From: Candidatus Omnitrophota bacterium
Lineage (GTDB): Bacteria; Omnitrophota; Gorgyraeia; Gygaellales; JAHJCI01
Assembly (NCBI GenBank): GCA_016783355.1
Contig: JADHWR010000004.1
Coordinates: 1 to 36,018 of the forward strand
Length of the DNA stretch: 36,018 bases
Direction of reading: 5' to 3'
How positions within the stretch are numbered: position 1 is the stretch's first letter; every line of letters begins with the position of its first letter. Below are positions 1 to 8,933 of the stretch, piece after piece. Under the pieces are notes generated by a model. The model was not told the DNA's origin, made no database searches, and worked only from the letters and a program-made list of their open reading frames with translations. A program made the translations under genes and the position numbers.

Positions 1-1
1 A

Positions 2-859
2 AAGAGAAGCTTGGGTAAAGGCATTAGTGCTTTAATCCCGCCGCAAGAAGTAGAGGTAGAAGAGGTAAAGGAAAGAATATTGTATTTAAAAACAAAAGAG
101 ATTAGACCCAGTCCGTACCAACCAAGAGAAGCGATTGACCCTCAGGAATTAGGGGAGTTAGCACAATCAATAAAGGAAAAGGGTGTTATTCAGCCAATTC
201 TTGTCCGAAAAAAAGAGGATGGTTTTGAATTAATTGCTGGAGAGCGCAGATGGAAGGCAGCGTGCTTTTTAAACTTGGAAGAGATTCCTGCTTTGGTTAA
301 AGAAGTCAAGGATGAGGAATGTTTGGAGTTAGCACTTATTGAGAATATTCAAAGGCAAGACCTTAATCCAATTGAGCAAGCAAAGGCATTTCAGTATTTG
401 ATTAATAAATTTGGCCTCACTCATGAAGGAGTTGCTCAGATTTTGGGTAAGGCCCGTGTTTCGATTACAAATATATTAAGACTGTTAAAATTGTCCCCTG
501 AGATTCAAAATGAGATAAAAAAAGGGGGTCTTTCCTTTGGCCACGCACGCGCATTATTAGAGATTGGAGAGCCTGATGTACGTAGAGAGCTTATGGGGCA
601 AATTATTGCTAAGTCATTGTCAGTCAACGAATTAGAGAATTTAATCCGCAAAAAGAAAAAAAAGAGTCTTGTCGGAACACGTGGCTCAAAATCAAAAGAC
701 CCATACCTTTTAGCCCAGGAAGAATTATTGCAACAGGCCCTAGGAACAAAGGTGGAGATTATGCAGGGCCGCAAACGCGGTAAGATTTATCTGGAGTTTT
801 ATTCACGAGAGGACCTAGAAAGGATTTGTGCTCGGATTAAAGGAGAGTCTAATGAATGA
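2..859 (+). CDS. parB: ParB/Spo0J-like chromosome partitioning protein, 5' end truncated by window edge
   Basis: KRSLGKGISALIP N-terminus continues in frame to the window edge; LIAGERRWKA, ENIQRQDLNPIEQA and HARALL motifs. Confidence 0.93.
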   Translation, partial: KRSLGKGISALIPPQEVEVEEVKERILYLKTKEIRPSPYQPREAIDPQELGELAQSIKEKGVIQPILVRKKEDGFELIAGERRWKAACFLNLEEIPALVKEVKDEECLELALIENIQRQDLNPIEQAKAFQYLINKFGLTHEGVAQILGKARVSITNILRLLKLSPEIQNEIKKGGLSFGHARALLEIGEPDVRRELMGQIIAKSLSVNELENLIRKKKKKSLVGTRGSKSKDPYLLAQEELLQQALGTKVEIMQGRKRGKIYLEFYSREDLERICARIKGESNE

Positions 860-1355
860 AGCTGTCTTGATTTTAATTAAGCCCGATGGCTTAAGAAAGT
901 CATTAACAGGTAATATCTTAACTCGCCTTTCTGAGACAAAATTAGAGATTGTTGCCGCGAAGATGGTGCGTGTTTCTGAAGAATTAGCCCATGCACATTA
1001 TGCTCATCTTGAGAATGAGTCTTTCTTTCCGGATTTGGTAAGATATATCCGTGGTGAATTGCATGACCGACGCAAGACAATGGCTTTGGTTTATTGGGGC
1101 AATGGCGCAATTTTAAAGTGCCGGCAATTAGCCGGAGCAACCAATCCCGAGGAGGCAGAGGCAACATCAATTAGAGGATCCTATGGCCGGATTACCACAG
1201 CGGGTTTATACGAGAACGTAATTCATGTCTCCGGCAATCAAGAGGAGGCAGAGCGCGAGATAAAGCTTTGGTTTAAGCCGGATGAAGTTATTGTTCCTCT
1301 TTATCCTCTAAAAGAGATTACAAAAGACAAAGTAAAGACTAATCTTTGGACATAA
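852..1355 (+). CDS. ndk: Nucleoside diphosphate kinase family protein
   Basis: LIKPDGLRKSLTGNI and NVIH(V)S...EEAEREI motifs; ATG at 852 overlaps parB stop. Confidence 0.85.
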   Translation: MNEAVLILIKPDGLRKSLTGNILTRLSETKLEIVAAKMVRVSEELAHAHYAHLENESFFPDLVRYIRGELHDRRKTMALVYWGNGAILKCRQLAGATNPEEAEATSIRGSYGRITTAGLYENVIHVSGNQEEAEREIKLWFKPDEVIVPLYPLKEITKDKVKTNLWT

Positions 1356-1359
1356 AGAG

Positions 1360-2184
1360 ATGATAAAAAGTATGACGGGTTTTAGCCGGGTAGAAGGAAA
1401 TATTTCTTCTTTGGGTCATGCGGTTATAGAAATACGCAGCAATAATCACCGTTTTTTAGACGTAGTCTGTCAATTACCCGTAGAGTTGTCGGGCTTAACA
1501 GCAAGAATAAAACAGGAGGTTCGCAAGGCAGTAAGTCGCGGCCATATCGTTTGCCGGTTAGAGATTAGCTCTGATGTATTGCGTAAAGTCAAGCTCGACG
1601 AGAAATTGCTTTCCCAATATTACGATTCTTTAAAAAGAATAGCAAAAAAGTTTCATTTGAAGAAGGAGCTGAGTTTATCCACCCTGGTTAGTTTGCCTGA
1701 TGTTTGGGGGGTTGAGTCTATTAGTTATTCTCAACGGGATTGGCTCGGATTAAAAAAACTACTCAATCGGGCGCTCAAGACTTTAGTTGAAGAGCGCAAG
1801 GACGAGGGAAGGGCTTTATTAAAGGACCTTTTGAAACATACAAATCACTTAGACAAACTCCTGGATATAATCAAAAAGAGGACCAATTTAGTAACAAAAA
1901 AAAGATTCTCTTTATATAAAACAGAAGAGGAGAAAGTTAATTTTTTAAAAAGCTCAGATATTACCGAAGAGATTGTTCGGTTAGATTACCACGCGAAGAA
2001 ATTTAGCGAATATCTTAAAAGCGATAAATCCGTAGGCAAGGAGTTGGATTTTATCTTGCAGGAGATGCAAAGAGAGGCAAATACTGCCGGCGCAAAGACA
2101 GTAGATACATTGGTATCGGGCAAGATAGTTGTTTTAAAGAGTGAAATCGAGAAGATACGCGAACAAGTGCAGAATGTGGAGTGA
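1360..2184 (+). CDS. yicC: YicC family endoribonuclease
   Basis: MIKSMTGFSR N-terminus and C-terminal LDFILQEMQREANTAGAK...EKIREQVQNVE. Confidence 0.93.
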   Translation: MIKSMTGFSRVEGNISSLGHAVIEIRSNNHRFLDVVCQLPVELSGLTARIKQEVRKAVSRGHIVCRLEISSDVLRKVKLDEKLLSQYYDSLKRIAKKFHLKKELSLSTLVSLPDVWGVESISYSQRDWLGLKKLLNRALKTLVEERKDEGRALLKDLLKHTNHLDKLLDIIKKRTNLVTKKRFSLYKTEEEKVNFLKSSDITEEIVRLDYHAKKFSEYLKSDKSVGKELDFILQEMQREANTAGAKTVDTLVSGKIVVLKSEIEKIREQVQNVE

Positions 2185-2765
2185 GAAAACACGGTTTATT
2201 ATTTGTTATCTGCGGGCCTTCTGGTTCAGGCAAATCCACTTTGGCCAAGAGATTACTTAGCCACTCTTTATTAAAGACCAAATTGGCAAGACCTATTTCT
2301 TATACCACTCGTGCGCAGAGACGCAGAGAGGTAGATGGTAAGGATTATTTTTTTATTTCACCGGATGAGTTTCGAAAGATTCTGCGAGAAAATAAAATTC
2401 TTGAACACACACAAAATTTTGGTTATGATTATGGGACTCCCCGCCAGTATATTGAGCAGGCTTTAAAGAAAAGAAAAAACCTTCTTCTTTGTTTAGACAT
2501 TAAAGGCGCAGAGAGCTTAATCAATCTTTTTGGCAAAGAGAGGGTTGTCAGCATATTTATTAATCCTCCCAGTTTAGAAGTTGCAAAAGTCCGTATCATA
2601 AGAAGAGCCCCAAAAACGGAAATCAAGGAGATTAAAAGGCGAATGAACCTCGCTTCTTATGAATTAAAAGAGGCGCATCGTTTTGATTACCAGTTGGTCA
2701 ATGACAATTTGACAGAAACCGTAAGTAAAATAAAGGAGATTATTTTATGCCATATGTCCCGTTAG
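2181..2765 (+). CDS. gmk: Guanylate kinase
   Basis: GPSGSGKSTL P-loop, SYTTRAQRRREVDGKDYFF; GTG start overlapping yicC stop. Confidence 0.95.
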   Translation: MRKHGLLFVICGPSGSGKSTLAKRLLSHSLLKTKLARPISYTTRAQRRREVDGKDYFFISPDEFRKILRENKILEHTQNFGYDYGTPRQYIEQALKKRKNLLLCLDIKGAESLINLFGKERVVSIFINPPSLEVAKVRIIRRAPKTEIKEIKRRMNLASYELKEAHRFDYQLVNDNLTETVSKIKEIILCHMSR

Positions 2766-2962
2766 AAACATTATTGGATAAAACAAACAATTCTGTATAT
2801 AAATTAGTTGTTGTTGCGGCGAAAAGAAGTTTAGAGATTGCCGAGGGCCAGCCGTCTTTAATCCAAGTAGACAAGTCCTTAAAACCCGGCACCATCGCCT
2901 TGAAGGAAATTGCTGCAGGAAAAGTAAGGCTTAAGTCTAAGACAAAGAAGAATGAAGGATAA
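2747..2962 (+). CDS. rpoZ: DNA-directed RNA polymerase omega subunit
   Basis: Position after gmk, small size, NSVYKLVVVAAKRSLEIAEG motif. Confidence 0.85.
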   Translation: MPYVPLETLLDKTNNSVYKLVVVAAKRSLEIAEGQPSLIQVDKSLKPGTIALKEIAAGKVRLKSKTKKNEG

Positions 2963-3500
2963 ACAGATTATTTTAGGGCTGACAGCAAGCATTGCTATCT
3001 ATAAGGCAGCAGAGATTATTCAACAGCTGAAAAAGGATAATTTCTCTGTAAATGTAATTATGACGGAAAATGCCCGGCGTTTAATCTCTCCAAGACTATT
3101 TGCTACTTTAAGCAATAATCGCACTTTTTATAATGAATTCGAAGACCCTGCCGATTTTGACGTCGAGCATATCTCTCTGGCAAAAAAAGCAAACTTAATT
3201 TTGCTTGCGCCGGCAACAGCAAATATTATTGGCAAGATTGCCGGCGGCATTGCTGATGATTTATTGACTTCGACAATAATTGCCACAAAGGCACCTGTAT
3301 TGATTGCTCCGGCGATGAATGAGGATATGTATAAAAATAAAATTGTGCAGGCAAATATACAAAAACTGAAACAACTTGGTTATCGTTTTATTGGACCGCG
3401 CAAAGGCAGGCTTGCTTGTGGTGAAACCGGCATTGGACATTTAGCAGACGTCGACGAGATAATAAAGCAGGTAAAGAGATTTTTGAAGCATGGGGATTAA
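2952..3500 (+). CDS. Flavoprotein, phosphopantothenoylcysteine decarboxylase half of CoaBC (standalone)
   Basis: GLTASIAIYKAAEIIQQL, LAPATANIIGKIAGGIADDLL, APAMNEDMY, GRLACGETGIGHLAD; ends before any CoaB synthetase domain. Confidence 0.88.
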   Translation: MKDKQIILGLTASIAIYKAAEIIQQLKKDNFSVNVIMTENARRLISPRLFATLSNNRTFYNEFEDPADFDVEHISLAKKANLILLAPATANIIGKIAGGIADDLLTSTIIATKAPVLIAPAMNEDMYKNKIVQANIQKLKQLGYRFIGPRKGRLACGETGIGHLADVDEIIKQVKRFLKHGD

Positions 3501-3541
3501 ATATAAGATAAATAGGAATTTTTTCAAAACTTGTTTAGTAT

Positions 3542-3613
3542 GGCCAGGTGCCCGAGCGGTTAGGGGAAGGTCTGCAAAACCTTTTTACAGGGGTTCGAAT
3601 CCCCTCCTGGCCT
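3542..3613 (+). tRNA. tRNA-Cys (GCA)
   Basis: 7-bp acceptor ggccagg/cctggcc, anticodon loop ctGCAaa, T-arm ggttcgaatcc. Confidence 0.93.
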
Positions 3614-3618
3614 AAAAA

Positions 3619-3686
3619 ATTGTCAAATTGTTATATTGTTAAACTGTTATATTGAAAAACAATTTAGCAATTTAGCAATAAAACAG
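3619..3686. repeat. Inverted short-period repeat between tRNA-Cys and tRNA-Leu
   Basis: ttgtcaaattgttatattgttaaactgttatattg / caatttagcaatttagcaataaaacag. Confidence 0.65.
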
Positions 3687-3696
3687 TAAGAATTAA

Positions 3697-3780
3697 GCCG
3701 GGGTGTCGAAATTGGCAAACGAACGGGACTTAAAATCCCGCGTCCGTAAGGACTTGAGGGTTCGAGTCCCTCTCCCGGCA
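3697..3780 (+). tRNA. tRNA-Leu (TAA)
   Basis: Acceptor gccgggg/tcccggc, anticodon stem cggga-ctTAAaa-tcccg, long variable arm, T-loop ttcgagt. Confidence 0.94.
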
Positions 3781-3785
3781 AAGCA

Positions 3786-3840
3786 TTAGCGGATAGCGTT
3801 TAGCGGATAGATTTTACTATACGCTATACGCTCTACGCTA
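3786..3840. repeat. Inverted heptanucleotide-period repeat (tagcgga/tatacgc) between tRNA-Leu and tRNA-Val
   Basis: tagcggatagcgtttagcggatag then ctatacgctatacgctctacgcta. Confidence 0.75.
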
Positions 3841-3847
3841 ATAAAAG

Positions 3848-3921
3848 GGGCGCTTAGCTCAGTTGGTTAGAGTGTCACGTTGACATCGTGAAGGTCACAG
3901 GTTCAAGTCCTGTAGCGCCCA
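3848..3921 (+). tRNA. tRNA-Val (GAC)
   Basis: Acceptor gggcgct/agcgccc, anticodon stem tcacg-ttGACat-cgtga, T-loop ttcaagt. Confidence 0.94.
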
Positions 3922-3955
3922 TTTTAGTGAGTGGTGAATATAGGCAGAGGATAAG

Positions 3956-4159
3956 ATGAAAAAGATTTGGGAGAGAATAATTCCTCTTTCAGAGGCAGAT
4001 CGAGATTGGGATATTAAATTCTGGCAAGCACAAAGTCCCAGCCTTCGTTTTAGTAGTGCCTGGAAGATGCTCGGTGATTTTTATAAATTAAGAGGTAAGA
4101 AATTAAATGCAAATAGCCTCAGACTACAAAGATCTGTTGAAAATCTTAAACAAGCATAA
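3956..4159 (+). CDS. Small protein of 67 aa overlapping a nucleotidyltransferase gene
   Basis: ORF with 53-nt overlap into the next gene. Confidence 0.6.
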   Translation: MKKIWERIIPLSEADRDWDIKFWQAQSPSLRFSSAWKMLGDFYKLRGKKLNANSLRLQRSVENLKQA

Positions 4160-4574
4160 GGTAAGATATTTAGTTGTAGGTGCTTATGCTGTTATACACT
4201 ACACTGAACCTCGTTATACAAAAGATTTAGATATCTGGATTGAACCTAAGGGCAAGAATGCTGAAAGAGTCTATAAGGCATTGAAAGAATTTGGTGCACC
4301 CTTAAAGGATATCAGGTCTCAAGATTTTGTTAATGAAGGTCTAGTTTATCAAATAGGAGTAGCGCCGGTAAGAGTGGATATAATAATGGGCATTGGGGGC
4401 ATAAAGTTTAATCATGCCTGGAAGCATAGGGATATCACTACCTTCGACGGTATTAAGCTTAATATTATCGGGATAAATGAGCTCATAGAGTCAAAGAAAA
4501 AAGCAAAGCGCGATATGGATCTCATTGATATTAAAAGCCTGCGCTATAGGTTGAAAATAAAAAAGGAGAAGTAG
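4107..4574 (+). CDS. Nucleotidyltransferase-fold protein (AbiEii/DUF6036-like)
   Basis: YLVVGAYAVIHYTEPRYTKDLDIWIEP: G[AG]xAx...TxDxD NTase signature. Confidence 0.78.
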   Translation: MQIASDYKDLLKILNKHKVRYLVVGAYAVIHYTEPRYTKDLDIWIEPKGKNAERVYKALKEFGAPLKDIRSQDFVNEGLVYQIGVAPVRVDIIMGIGGIKFNHAWKHRDITTFDGIKLNIIGINELIESKKKAKRDMDLIDIKSLRYRLKIKKEK

Positions 4575-4581
4575 AAAGAGG

Positions 4582-6315
4582 ATGAATTTAGATATCTTAA
4601 GACATAGCGCAGCTCATATCTTAGCTTATGCAGTAAAGGAGCTTTGGCCGGATGTAAAACTGGGTATTGGCCCGGCGATTGAGGATGGATTTTATTATGA
4701 TTTTGAGCGCTCTTCGCCTTTTAGCGAAAATGACCTGAGGCAAATTGAAGAAAAGATGAAAGAGATTGTCGCTCGAAATGAGTCCTTCCTGCGTCAGGAA
4801 TTAAGTAAGCAAGAGGCAGAGGATTTATTTAGAAGATTAAATGAGTCATACAAATTGTCTTTGCTTAAAGACATCACTACGCAAACACTGAGCATTTATA
4901 AAACAGGGCAGGGCTTTGTTGATTTATGCCGGGGTCCACATGTAGAATCTTCCGGAAAGATTCAGTTCTTTCGATTACTTTCTGTTTCTGGCTGCTATTG
5001 GCATGGAATCGAAACAAACCCTATGCTCCAAAGAATCTACGGCACTTGTTTTGAGAAAGAAGAGGAGTTATTAGAATATTTAAAGAATATAGAGGAGAGA
5101 AAACTTCGTGACCATCGCCGATTAGGAGTGCAGCTTGATTTATTTAATATTTATTATGATCAGGCAGGAGCAGGACTTGTCTTTTATTGTCCCAAGGGCG
5201 CGATATTGAGAGATATTATTGAGAACTACACCAAAAAGAGACACCTGGACTCTGGTTATGATATGGTGGTGACGCCGCACATTATGCGCTTAGAGCTTTG
5301 GAAGACCTCCGGACACCTTGAATATTACAAAGAAAATATGTATTCAGTTTTTCCTGAGGGCCTTATCGAGAGCAATAATGAATTCATTCTCAAGCCAATG
5401 AATTGCCCCGGGCATATTCTTATTTATAAATCGAAATTAAGAAGTTACAAAGACCTGCCCATACGCCTTTTTGAATTGGGCACAGTTTATCGTTATGAAA
5501 AATCCGGTGTTTTACATGGGCTGATGCGCCTACGCGGCTTTACCCAGGATGATGCACATATATTCTGCACCGAAGAGCAATTAACGCAGGAAATTGTAGG
5601 AATAATAGATTTTACACAAAGGGTTTTGCATGATTTTGGCTTTGATCAGTTTGACGTAGAATTAAGCACCCGGCCAGAAAGGTCTATCGGCAGTGATGAA
5701 GATTGGCACAGGGCCGAGAGGGCATTAAAAGATGCCCTCGATGAGAAAAAAATGGATTACAATATTAGTGCGGGCGAAGGCGCCTTTTATGGACCAAAGA
5801 TCGATATTAAATTAAGGGATGTTTTAAAAAGAAAATGGCAATGCGCAACTATCCAATGTGACTTTGCCCTTGCGCAAAGATTTAATTTAGAGTATGTAGA
5901 TTCAAGCGGGGCAAAAAAGCAGGTTATTATGCTGCACCGGGTAATATTAGGAAGCTTAGAGAGATTTATTGGCGTGCTCATCGAGCATTATGCAGGGGCA
6001 TTTCCTTTATGGCTTTCACCGGTTCAGTTAAGGATAATTACCGTAAAGAGCGAGTTTGAAGATTACGCAGGAAAAATAAAGGAAAGATTGAAGGATGCAG
6101 GATTTCGTGTAGAATTAGATATGCGCAGTGAAACCTTGCAAAAGAGAATCCGTGAGACTGAAATGCAGAAGATTCCTTATGCCCTTATTGTTGGTGAGCG
6201 CGAAGTAAAATCAGATACCATTGCTGTGAGAAAGAGAGGCAATGTTGATATGGGGGCAATGCCCCTTGAGGAATTTATTGCGAGGCTAAAAAAAGAAGGG
6301 GGTGGTTTTTATTAA
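4582..6315 (+). CDS. thrS: Threonyl-tRNA synthetase, apparently lacking the N-terminal TGS domain
   Basis: HSAAHILAYAV, DLCRGPHV, MNCPGHILIYKS, GEGAFYGPKID motifs; upstream of infC. Confidence 0.96.
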   Translation: MNLDILRHSAAHILAYAVKELWPDVKLGIGPAIEDGFYYDFERSSPFSENDLRQIEEKMKEIVARNESFLRQELSKQEAEDLFRRLNESYKLSLLKDITTQTLSIYKTGQGFVDLCRGPHVESSGKIQFFRLLSVSGCYWHGIETNPMLQRIYGTCFEKEEELLEYLKNIEERKLRDHRRLGVQLDLFNIYYDQAGAGLVFYCPKGAILRDIIENYTKKRHLDSGYDMVVTPHIMRLELWKTSGHLEYYKENMYSVFPEGLIESNNEFILKPMNCPGHILIYKSKLRSYKDLPIRLFELGTVYRYEKSGVLHGLMRLRGFTQDDAHIFCTEEQLTQEIVGIIDFTQRVLHDFGFDQFDVELSTRPERSIGSDEDWHRAERALKDALDEKKMDYNISAGEGAFYGPKIDIKLRDVLKRKWQCATIQCDFALAQRFNLEYVDSSGAKKQVIMLHRVILGSLERFIGVLIEHYAGAFPLWLSPVQLRIITVKSEFEDYAGKIKERLKDAGFRVELDMRSETLQKRIRETEMQKIPYALIVGEREVKSDTIAVRKRGNVDMGAMPLEEFIARLKKEGGGFY

Positions 6316-6817
6316 GAGATATGTTCGTATAAATGAAAGGATACGCGTGCCTCAGGTGCGTCTGATTGGGGCAGAAGGTAATCAACTGGGTGTTGTGTCC
6401 ATACAAAAAGCCTTGGAGACAGCCGGGCAAAGTGAACTTGATTTGGTTGAGGTTGCACCAAAAGCAAATCCGCCTGTTTGTCGGATTACTGACTTTAGTA
6501 AATTTAAATATGACCAGGAGAAGAAAGAACGTGAGATGAAAAAACATCAAGCGAGAGCAAAACTTAAGGAGATTCGCTTAAGGCCAAATATCGAGGAGCA
6601 CGATTATCAGATAAAACTTAAACATGCAAAGGAGTTTTTAAGTAAAAAAGAAAAGGTTAAGATTAGTCTTCTTTTTCGAGGCAGGCAGATGGCGCATAAA
6701 GATATAGGAAAGAAGCTTATGGAACGCTTTGTTGCTGATTTGGGAGAAGCGGGTAAGGTAGAAAAGTTTCCCTCTTTAGAGGGTAGAATGATTTCGGCAA
6801 TAATGGGGGCTAAATGA
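6311..6817 (+). CDS. infC: Translation initiation factor IF-3 (probable ATT start)
   Basis: [24 protein letters not shown]; thrS-infC-rpmI-rplT order; ORF track gives GTG at 6302 but that lies inside the SD. Confidence 0.92.
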   Translation: MKRYVRINERIRVPQVRLIGAEGNQLGVVSIQKALETAGQSELDLVEVAPKANPPVCRITDFSKFKYDQEKKEREMKKHQARAKLKEIRLRPNIEEHDYQIKLKHAKEFLSKKEKVKISLLFRGRQMAHKDIGKKLMERFVADLGEAGKVEKFPSLEGRMISAIMGAK

Positions 6818-7011
6818 AACTAAAGACACATAAGGGTACAGCAAAGAGATTTAAATTAAGCAAAAAGGGTAAAATCAAACACTCTGGGGCTGGTAAATCA
6901 CATTTGTTGACAGGGAAGAGTCGTAAAAGAAAAAGGATGCTGCGAAAAGCGCGCTCTTTACAAACAAAAGGACAAAAGCAGCAAATCAGACGGCTGCTGC
7001 CGTATGGTTGA
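6814..7011 (+). CDS. rpmI: Ribosomal protein bL35
   Basis: [36 protein letters not shown]. Confidence 0.95.
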   Translation: MKLKTHKGTAKRFKLSKKGKIKHSGAGKSHLLTGKSRKRKRMLRKARSLQTKGQKQQIRRLLPYG

Positions 7012-7018
7012 TAAGGCT

Positions 7019-7050
7019 AAAAGTGAAAAGTGAAAGGTGAAAGGTGAGGG
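7019..7050 (+). repeat. Heptanucleotide tandem gtgaaag x4, between rpmI and rplT
   Basis: gtgaaaa gtgaaag gtgaaag gtgaggg. Confidence 0.75.
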
Positions 7051-7054
7051 ATGA

Positions 7055-7402
7055 ATGGCAAGAGTTAAATATAGTCCAGCGAGGCGAAAAAAGAAAAGGA
7101 AGATTCTGAAATTTGCTTCGGGTTATTTCGGAGACAGAAGCAAGCAATATGCCCAGGCATTGCGCACAGTAAAAAGGGCCCAGGTTTATGCTTATCAAGG
7201 TCGAAAGAGAAAGAAAAGAGCCTTTCGCCGACTCTGGATTGTCCGCTTAAACGCTGCCTGCCGCGCTGCAGGGATTAAATACAGTCAATTTATCAATGGG
7301 TTGAAGAAAGCCAAAATTGACCTGGATCGCAAGGTCTTAGCTGATTTAGCTGTTAAAGATAGTCAGGTATTTAATAAGTTAGTAGAGATAGCCAAAGAAT
7401 AA
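7055..7402 (+). CDS. rplT: Ribosomal protein bL20
   Basis: [35 protein letters not shown]...[25 protein letters not shown]. Confidence 0.96.
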   Translation: MARVKYSPARRKKKRKILKFASGYFGDRSKQYAQALRTVKRAQVYAYQGRKRKKRAFRRLWIVRLNAACRAAGIKYSQFINGLKKAKIDLDRKVLADLAVKDSQVFNKLVEIAKE

Positions 7403-7404
7403 TC

Positions 7405-7472
7405 CGTTATTGAGTTACTTGCGTTATTGGGTTATTGCGTTCAAAACCCTATAACCCTGTAACTCTATAACG
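7405..7472. repeat. Inverted short-period repeat between rplT and trkA
   Basis: cgttattgagttac... pairs with ...gtaactctataacg. Confidence 0.75.
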
Positions 7473-7486
7473 AAATAAGGTATTTT

Positions 7487-8131
7487 ATGTACGTTATAAT
7501 TGTAGGTTGTGGAAGAGTTGGCGCAAAACTGGCAGAGCTGCTTTCTCGCGAAGGGCACAATGTAGTAGTGATTGATAAGAATCCCGGTGCCTTTAAGCGA
7601 CTACCAGAGGGTTTTGACGGGGTTACACTCGAAGGCAGTGGTTTTGATTTGGAGCTTTTAAGACAAGCAGGCATAGAGAAAGCAGATGCATTTTGCAGTC
7701 TTACTAATGGAGACAATACTAATCTTGTTTGTGCGCAAATAGCCAAAAGAATTTTTAATTTACCTAAGGTAATTGCTCGTGTTTATGACCCGGAAAGAGC
7801 ACAGATTTATCAGGGCTTGGGTCTGGATGTTATTAGCGGCACAATTCTTTTTGCAGCAATGTTAAGAGATAAGCTTGTGGAGAGTAGATTCTCCAGTTTT
7901 CTTATTGAGACAAAGAATTTAGGGGTGTTGGAGATTAAGCTAAAGAAGGAGTTTGTGGGAAGGCGCGTAAAAGAATTTAATGCAGAGGGTGAGTTTTTAC
8001 TTGTCGCAATTAAAAGACCAGAGGAGACTTTTATTCCCGGTCCTGATACAGTATTAGAAGCAAACGATGTCTTAATGGCTGTGGTAAAGACTGACAGCCT
8101 CCAGAAGATTAAAAAGAGGTTTGGTTTTTGA
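7487..8131 (+). CDS. trkA: TrkA-type potassium uptake regulatory protein (RCK N+C), first copy
   Basis: MYVIIVGCGRVGAKLAELLSREGHNVVVIDKN Rossmann motif. Confidence 0.88.
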   Translation: MYVIIVGCGRVGAKLAELLSREGHNVVVIDKNPGAFKRLPEGFDGVTLEGSGFDLELLRQAGIEKADAFCSLTNGDNTNLVCAQIAKRIFNLPKVIARVYDPERAQIYQGLGLDVISGTILFAAMLRDKLVESRFSSFLIETKNLGVLEIKLKKEFVGRRVKEFNAEGEFLLVAIKRPEETFIPGPDTVLEANDVLMAVVKTDSLQKIKKRFGF

Positions 8132-8796
8132 TGTATATTCTTATTGTCGGAGCAGGTAGGGTTGGTTTCTTTTTGGCACAGAGGCTTCATCAAGATAAGC
8201 ATAGTGTCGCCTTAGTTGAGAAAGATAAAAGTGTCTGTGATGAGATTTCCGAGGAGCTTGATGTTTTGGTAATTAATGGAGATGGCTGCTCGCCGACTAT
8301 TCTTAAGGAGGCAGGCATTGAGCGCGCTGATGTTGTTGCTGCAGTTACCGGTGACGATGAGGACAATTTGATTGTCTGCCAAATAGCCAAGGAGACATTT
8401 GATGTATCTCGCACTGTCGGTCGCGTTAATGACCCGAAGAATGAGCGAATCTTTGCTGAGCTTGACGTGGATATACCTATTGATGCTACAGTAATTATCG
8501 CCAAAATTATTGAAGAAGAGGCAAGTTTTACTGACTTTGTTAATCTTTTAAGTTTTAAACGAGGAAAACTGAGTATCGTTCGTGTGGATTTACCGGAAGA
8601 TTCTCCTGTGATTAATCGCAAGGTTCAAGATGTGCAGTTACCAGCGGATTCTGTATTAATCTCTATCCTTCGCGGTGAAGAGGTTATTGTTCCGCATGGT
8701 GATACTGTTTTTGAGGTAGGCGATGATATTATTGCCCTTACTTTGATCGGCAATGAATCAAAGCTTTTGGAAATATTAGTAGGTAAATTAGAATGA
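8128..8796 (+). CDS. trkA: TrkA-type potassium uptake regulatory protein, second copy
   Basis: MYILIVGAGRVGFFLAQRLHQDKHSVALVEKD; overlaps the preceding gene. Confidence 0.9.
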   Translation: MMYILIVGAGRVGFFLAQRLHQDKHSVALVEKDKSVCDEISEELDVLVINGDGCSPTILKEAGIERADVVAAVTGDDEDNLIVCQIAKETFDVSRTVGRVNDPKNERIFAELDVDIPIDATVIIAKIIEEEASFTDFVNLLSFKRGKLSIVRVDLPEDSPVINRKVQDVQLPADSVLISILRGEEVIVPHGDTVFEVGDDIIALTLIGNESKLLEILVGKLE

Positions 8797-8933
8797 TTTT
8801 ACATTCATTAAAGAAGGGTCTTTTTATTGTTCTGCGGGGAGCTTCAGGTATCTTTGCGGAAATCAGTTATGCCTTGGTGATTATTATTCTTGCGCTTCTC
8901 GTTTGTATAATTTTTACCCTCCATGCTGCTTAA
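8793..8933 (+). CDS. 46-aa predicted single-TM microprotein in the Trk operon
   Basis: MILHSLKKGLFIVLRGASGIFAEISYALVIIILALLVCIIFTLHAA; ATGA overlap with trkA stop and 11-nt overlap with trkH start; not in the supplied ORF track. Confidence 0.7.
   Translation: MILHSLKKGLFIVLRGASGIFAEISYALVIIILALLVCIIFTLHAA

Noticed and set aside
505-774. Minus-strand ORFs throughout the supplied track (e.g. 505-774, 877-1170, 8190-8621, 24444-24794, 34082-34411)
   Set aside because: They lie antisense to well-supported conserved + strand genes and their translations resemble no family I recognise; treated as shadow ORFs.
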